From Cochliopodium minus (lineage: Eukaryota; Discosea; Himatismenida; Cochliopodiidae): DNA of 64,000 nucleotides. The notes beneath the pieces are model-generated. The model saw only the letters and a list, made by a program, of their open reading frames with translations. It searched no databases and was not told where the DNA came from. Within the stretch, counting starts at the first letter, position 1. Each line of letters begins with the position of its first letter. This document shows, in pieces, positions 58,768 through 64,000 of the stretch. The stretch is taken from positions 285,538 through 349,537 of the forward strand of contig JAMYWO010000001.1 in NCBI GenBank assembly GCA_024220525.1, given 5' to 3'. Made by a program: the position numbers and the translations under genes.

Positions 58768-61490
58768 ATGAATTTTTTTTCGTTAGATTATTGTTTGGAT
58801 GAAATTGAATTGATTCACCAATTCAAAGGTAATTAACACAATTTTCGATCTATTAAAATAAAATCTTCCAAATTTAGTTTTCTTTTTGAAAAATAGCATT
58901 GATTTGGATGAATTTGCCAATAAAAATGTGGATGAATTGATAGATTACCTCGCCAATCTGAAATTGACAAATTTCAATAACTGCAATGCTTTTCATATGT
59001 TGTTCTGTTCAAATCAAATAGGAGATATCCCAAAGATAAAGAATATGCTCCTCAAAAATAAAGATCTGTTGGATAAGATGGATTATAATTCGAATAAGCC
59101 AATACATTATCTAATAGGGAACACAAATATACCTTTTGGAATGAAGAAGGATTTTATAGAGATGATGTTAGAGGAGAATCTGATAGATTTGAACACCACT
59201 AACGGAAAGGAGATGACCTTGCTACATGTGGCTTGCAACATGAAGCATGCCAGCTTCGAATTGATCGAATATCTCTTGGCGAAGAAGGCCGATCCGAGGA
59301 TGAAGACAAAGCTGAGAGAAGGTGCACTCTTTTTTGCACTTGAAAATCAATATTTGGAAAATTTGGATTCAATAAAGGGTAAATTGAAACATTTTGATAA
59401 ATATTATTGAATAAAATAAAAAAAAAAAAAAATTTTTACTTTTTCAAAAAAGAAATTATAAAATATTTGGGAAATGATCTTGAAAAAGAATTTGCCCACG
59501 AAATACTCGGAGACAAAAAAATCGAGCACAGTGTATGCATGAACAAGAACACAGACACAGCCCTCTTAAAACACTTTCTTGAAAATAAATGCAAACTGAT
59601 CCAAGAACCAAAGATGTTCAATACATTTTTTACGCCGATACACTATTTGTGTATAAGAGAAAACACAAATGTAGAAATGATTAAATTGTTCGTTGAAAAC
59701 GGACAAGGTAATCTGTACGATGCGGTATCTGGTTGTTGCATTTCAAAAAAAATAAATTTTGAAAACTTATACTATTTGTTGGATAACTGGAAAATTACTA
59801 CTTTTAGCCAAAAGCACACTTCTGCACTCTTTGTTTCTTTAAATGGCTTGTTCGAGAAGTATAGAGGGGATGCCAACGAGTTGATTGATTTTCTTGGATT
59901 TGCCGAAAAGAAGAGTTTTCTCTCTATTAATTCATTTTTCTACCAGAACGCTCTGTCTGACTATTTGAACTGTAACAAAGTGCAAGATTTGGAAATAATA
60001 AAGTATTTAAATCAAAGAAAGGAAGTTATCAACATTTACACTAAAAATTTGAGTCTTCCAACCATTAAATATTTGGTCGAATCTGGCTATGTGATGAAGG
60101 CAACCAGCTATGGATTTTACTCAGGGGACTCTTCTTACGAAATAAACGATTTCCTCCTAAAAAACGCAAAATGGACTCAACAAGAAGTGGACTATGCTTT
60201 CGAAAAGGTTTTATCAAGCCAAAAAATTACTTTGGAAATTGTTAAACTCTTTTTGGAGCACAAAGCAGATCTTAATGCCAACCTAGAAAAATCTCCTTGC
60301 TTGTCCCGAGCTTGTGTCAATCCTAAAAACTTTCCTATTGTCAAATACCTCGTTGAGTGCAAGGCTATTGTCAATACGCTCGTTTTAGAATCGTCATTGC
60401 TTGACGGAAATGAAGAAACTATTGAATACCTCCTTGAGAGATGTCAAGTTGACGAAAACGAAGTCCACAAGAGTTCCGCTTTCCAACTTTTTTTCAGCAT
60501 GAAAGACCCTTCTCCCCTCATCTTTCACAAACTTTATGATCTTGGATTCATTTTAGATAATAATGTTCCACTAAGATTTACTCCTCTCTATGTAGCACTT
60601 ACAAAGCATTCTTTTAATCCTCATGTGGTTGAAATGTTGTTGGAGTAAATCAAAAAAAATATTTATATTGAATAATTTTTTTTACCTTGAAAATAGGAAA
60701 AAAGCTGATCCAAACAAGTACATGGAGCAGTAAAAATCTTTTATTTCTTTAAACTTTTTCTTATTCAAGAAATTTTTTCTCATTAAAGGAATTTTGGCAA
60801 TCATAGAGATAACTTTCCACTCAAATATGCTTCCATGTTCTCGATTCCTCACGAAAATGTTCAACTATTAATACAGCACGGTGCATATATAGATAGAGTG
60901 GATTCTGCTGGTTTGTAAAATTCATTTTAACAATTTGAAAAATTTTTTTTAATTTTTTAATTTATATGATTTAAAGCTCCTCTCTTCATATGGCTTGTCT
61001 GAACAAAAGATTGTATGAATTTTTTTTGTTTTTGTTTTTTGTTTAAAAATTTTAAAGCCATGCAATTAGAGAACTGCTCATTGGTAAGGCAAACCCTAAT
61101 GTATATGACAAAAGATTTAACAAAAACCCCCTCTATTATCTCGTTCAATATCAGCATGAATATTCAAATATCTTAACTGATACAATTATTTTGTTTCTCC
61201 ATTCCAAGTGTGACATCAGCAATATCGTAATTTATTGAATGAAAAATTATTTTTGAAAAAAAATGAAAAATTTTTACTGTAAAAAAAAGGTTTTTAACGA
61301 CAATAAATTCTCATCTACCATTTTGGAAAATAAAGAGCAATTGTTTAGGCCAAGTACATTCAAATATTTTTCTTTCAAATTTCGTAAGTTTGTGAACATC
61401 TTCTTGAATTGCTTGCATTTTTTTTCAAGATACAAAATACTCAAAGTCCCAAAACCTCTTGTTTTTATCATATTAAATCGTTGTATTTAA
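58768..61490 (+). CDS. ankyrin-repeat protein
   Basis: ATG at 58768, exon 1 then an intron to SIDLDEFANKNVDELIDYL; further exons at about 59445, 60700, 60789, 60976, 61060 and 61290-61490 join in consistent phase. Divergent ankyrin repeats of about 33 residues run throughout: NKPIHYLIGN, MTLLHVACNMKHASFELIEY, LLAKKADPR, TPIHYLCIRENTNVEMIKLF, TLEIVKLFLEHKADLNANL, FPIVKYLVECKA, SSLHMACLNKRL, AIRELLIGKANPNVYD. It ends in a short hydrophobic-basic tail at 61490. About 780 residues. Ankyrin solenoids bind proteins; no catalytic domain is present, and the partner is unknown. Exons 60700-61490 are short and rest on splice phase only. Confidence 0.85.
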
Positions 61491-61552
61491 TTTAAAAAAA
61501 CAATTTTCTTTGGACAAAAAAAAGTTAAATATAAAAAAGAATTTTAATATTA

Positions 61553-62584
61553 TTAATTTTGTGAAATGACTCGCTCTACCAAAAATTCGTGATCAAATGT
61601 ACTCAAGAGAAAAGAAAAAACAATCTCCCCCTCAATTTTTTCAGGGATATCTGCTGAATAAGAATAACCAGTGCTGGTATCAAAGGAGATGCGGGAACGA
61701 TCTTTGACAGTGATGATCACATAATCTCCTTTATTATTGCAACGATAATTACTTTTGATTCTTTGGGGCTCGATTTCACCACTGATCAAGTTAAAGTACA
61801 CTCCTTGTAAGAAAAAGTTTTTATTAATTTATTTTATTTATTTTAAATTAATTAATAGTTTATGTATTCTTCTGTGATGTTACTTACCAAACTTATCGTC
61901 AATCACTCGACCATTCACGTCATAGTCCTTTTTTCTGTGGATTCCTGCGAAGATGTTGCCATCGCCACAATCAGTGCCCTTTGTCACTTTTATTTTGTAG
62001 GTTCCTTTTGAAGGAATGGATTTGGAGGTACAAACAGATGTATCCCAGTTTCCTCTGTATCCATTATATCTCACTATTGATATCTTTTTGCCTAAGAAAA
62101 TTACATCAAAGGATAAATCAGTCAATTAAAGAAAATATTTTTCCTTTTTATAAATGTCTTTATATCCAGACACATATTTTTGACATAAAAAAAATCAAAC
62201 ATCGATATATTGATATATTTGGTGTATCATCGTTATGCAATAATGATATAATCATATTTGCCAATTATTATTATTTATACCTTCAACTTTCTTTACGTAA
62301 TGTTTATTGGGATCAAAAAGCATTGGCCATAAAAGAGAAATGGAATTCATATAGATCTGTTTATAAGACCCCTCATTCTCCAACAAAGTAGCTAATTGCT
62401 TAATATCCAAATTGAGTTTCTCTATCAAGAAATTCCTCCAGAAATTATCGCTTTGGATGATGTTATGAACCTGTTTGCACAATAAAGAGGCATATGGAAG
62501 ATGATAATGTTCCAAATAGCAGATGATTCTTATAATGATAGGTGTTGGAAAAGGGATTTGCTTTATTGAGTTTGAATTACCCAT
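61553..62584 (-). CDS. F-box protein with beta-sandwich C-terminal domain
   Basis: I chose ATG 62584 (MGNSNSIKQIPF) over the upstream in-frame ATG because it fits an N-myristoylation consensus (Gly2, Ser6). Residues 12-55 are an F-box: PTPIIIRIICYLEHYHLPYA, CKQVHNIIQSDNFWRNFL. After an intron come a domain with VRYNGYRGNWDTSVC, KIKVTKGTDCGDGNIFAGI and, after another intron, VYFNLISGEIEPQRI and VIITVKDRSRISFDTSTGY, which resembles a SPRY/B30.2-like beta sandwich. F-box proteins recruit substrates to SCF ubiquitin ligases through SKP1. About 270 residues, complete. Confidence 0.7.
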
Positions 62585-62652
62585 TTTTTTTTTATTTTTC
62601 AACATAGTTTTTGGAAGGAATAAAATTTTTATTAAATAAATAAATTGAGGAA

Positions 62653-64000
62653 TTAAAAGTAATTTTCAATTTTGTCTTTATCTCCGAGAAGCTTGTTGAT
62701 AGATTTGGCAAGATCTTGGCATATGTTCTCGACATTAGGATCAGTGTCCTCCATCAATTCCGCAATGAAGGGAACAGTCTCAGGCAAGAGAATCAAGTAC
62801 TCCTCAGTGAGAGTCTCGTACAATCTCTTCAAAGTCTTCATGGAAGAGATTTTGACGAGAGGATCTTTATCTCTAGAAGTGATACAAATAGCATAGTTAA
62901 GAGGTTTCCACAATACATCACTGTTCATGGTAGAAGCAAGTTGTGTGATACAAGGGATGACATACTTGTCGATTCTTTCGTTGTACTCCACAATGGAACC
63001 AAGCTTGGTTCCTTCGAGTTGGTTGACCAAAGGATCAATCAACTTGTCAAACTTGGTTTTGTCAAAGATCTGTTCGTTATCGTACAAGAGGAACTTCTCC
63101 AAGGAGGAACACACAAGATTCAACAGTTTGGATTTGTCCACATCAGATTCGAGGACATTTTCGCCTTCAACAAAGGATTCAAAGTTGAGGATGGAGATGC
63201 AGAGTTCGAAAAAGTAGTTGATGTAAGGCACAAAGATTGATTTAAGCTTAATGATGAGATAATCAATAAAGTTAAACAAACTTAGGGTACGAAGAGGGTG
63301 GGTGGATTTGCTGACATTTGCCCAATCGATGATCTTGAGCAAAAATGGTTTGAACTCGTTTTCGCTGAGCTTCAAGATGACTTGGATGAAAGTATCAATC
63401 AAATCTGCTTCGAAACTTTCGATCAAACTGGCGTCAGTGTTGGCAGAATTGGAAGAACGAAAATCGAGAGCTTTCAAGAAGAAGACAAAAATAGATTTGT
63501 TATGTTGAGCGATTTGCTGACGATCCATTTTGGAAATGACTCCTTTAAGTAATTTGATGAAAACTAAGAGAGATTTTCCTTTGGCAGCAGCGATAGTCTT
63601 GAAAGACTTGAAAATGTCTGGGAGAATGAGTCTAGCTTCTACGTTTTCGCTCAGAGTCTCTAAGATTGACTCCAAAGACTGGAAGAATGGTTCTCTGGAA
63701 AGGATTTCAAAGTTATAAGAAAACAAAGCAAAGAATTGGAGAAGATAAGGGCTGATGAATGGAGAGACAGAAGACATAACAAATTGCAAAGAGTTTAGAG
63801 CACTGAGAAGAAGCAAGTCTCTCATCTTTTCGTTGTTGGAGACTTTCTCAATGATAGATTTATCAAACTTTTTGGTTTCTTCTGATTTTCCTCTGATGCA
63901 CAAGCTCACAGAGTCTATGAGAAGAGGGAGGATTTGAGGGATGTGTGCCACAACATGGGGACCCAATTCCTTGACGTAGCTCGCTACACAAACAAAGCCT
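62653..64000 (-). CDS. HEATR1: HEATR1/UTP10 (BP28) C-terminal part, continues past window
   Basis: An uninterrupted exon of about 440 residues enters from the right edge and ends at 62653. It consists of HEAT-like helices. The end is the BP28 C-terminal region: DVLWKPLNYAICITSRDKDP, VKISSMKTLKRLYETLTEEY, LLPETVPFIAELMEDTDPNVE. This block identifies UTP10/HEATR1, a U3 snoRNP-associated factor needed for rDNA transcription and early 40S ribosome processing. The full protein usually exceeds 1,700 residues, so most lies beyond the window. Confidence 0.85.
   Translation of the reverse strand, partial: GFVCVASYVKELGPHVVAHIPQILPLLIDSVSLCIRGKSEETKKFDKSIIEKVSNNEKMRDLLLLSALNSLQFVMSSVSPFISPYLLQFFALFSYNFEILSREPFFQSLESILETLSENVEARLILPDIFKSFKTIAAAKGKSLLVFIKLLKGVISKMDRQQIAQHNKSIFVFFLKALDFRSSNSANTDASLIESFEADLIDTFIQVILKLSENEFKPFLLKIIDWANVSKSTHPLRTLSLFNFIDYLIIKLKSIFVPYINYFFELCISILNFESFVEGENVLESDVDKSKLLNLVCSSLEKFLLYDNEQIFDKTKFDKLIDPLVNQLEGTKLGSIVEYNERIDKYVIPCITQLASTMNSDVLWKPLNYAICITSRDKDPLVKISSMKTLKRLYETLTEEYLILLPETVPFIAELMEDTDPNVENICQDLAKSINKLLGDKDKIENYF

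Noticed and set aside
1-64000. Search for tRNA, rRNA, CRISPR, transposons and virus-derived elements
   Set aside because: No tRNA A/B boxes, rRNA blocks, spaced repeats, transposase, reverse transcriptase or capsid-like frames were recognised by eye; a scan with dedicated models could still find a tRNA.

Overview
The window is nuclear DNA of an AT-rich, intron-dense unicellular eukaryote. Genes have short introns (GTAA-type donors, TTTAG or AAAAG acceptors) and code for eukaryotic machinery: MRE11, XPB, NAA50, VPS26C, RBM42, HEATR1/UTP10, ZW10, Nup88, Rab, a PAK kinase, RasGAP, CARMIL, and a 7TM receptor fused to a phosphatidylinositol phosphate kinase. The actin and small-GTPase regulators, saposins and the receptor-PIPK fusion suggest an amoeboid protist (Amoebozoa first, Heterolobosea possible). 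I cannot name the species. I found no mobile elements, virus-derived sequence, CRISPR, rRNA or tRNA.

Layout as given. 1-3215: 5' half of a LisH-WD40 gene, a small ORF and arginase. 3439-6814: 5' half of an ABCA transporter. 7086-11429: Rab GTPase, short-chain dehydrogenase, PRA1-like protein. 11566-21859: a PH/PAK kinase with two ubiquitin-fold repeats, a nucleotidyltransferase/RNA-ligase fusion spanning a 100-N gap, and the receptor-PIPK. 22037-24622: a secreted cytokinin-dehydrogenase-like flavoenzyme between inverted repeats. 24678-25577: 3' half of the LisH-WD40 gene. 25579-45460: saposin, RasGAP, PA-domain 7TM protein, NAA50, RBM42, VPS26C, MRE11, Nup88, CARMIL. 45692-47276: 3' half of the ABCA gene. 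47277-64000: an EVH1/Sel1 protein, three tandem paralogues of an unnamed helical family, XPB (5' part), ZW10 (3' end), an ankyrin protein, an F-box protein and HEATR1.

The most consequential structural observation is that the sequence blocks separated by single Ns (at 3439, 25578 and 47276) appear to be in reversed order. Two genes are each cut in half at matching intronic microsatellites, and the halves rejoin in correct splice phase only if the order is 25579-47275, then 3440-25577, then 1-3438, with no change of strand. A further join without an N, at about 58136-58298, fuses XPB to the end of ZW10. Gene neighbourhoods across these points should not be trusted.

Biologically notable are: a Rab gene with 7-nt and 5-nt microexons; an RNA-ligase-like protein lacking the nucleophile lysine and fused to an intact-looking nucleotidyltransferase; a flavoenzyme with a long His/Asp tail; a tandem array of helical proteins with a recurring Trp motif; and intronic microsatellites that are mostly T-rich on the transcribed gene's sense strand.
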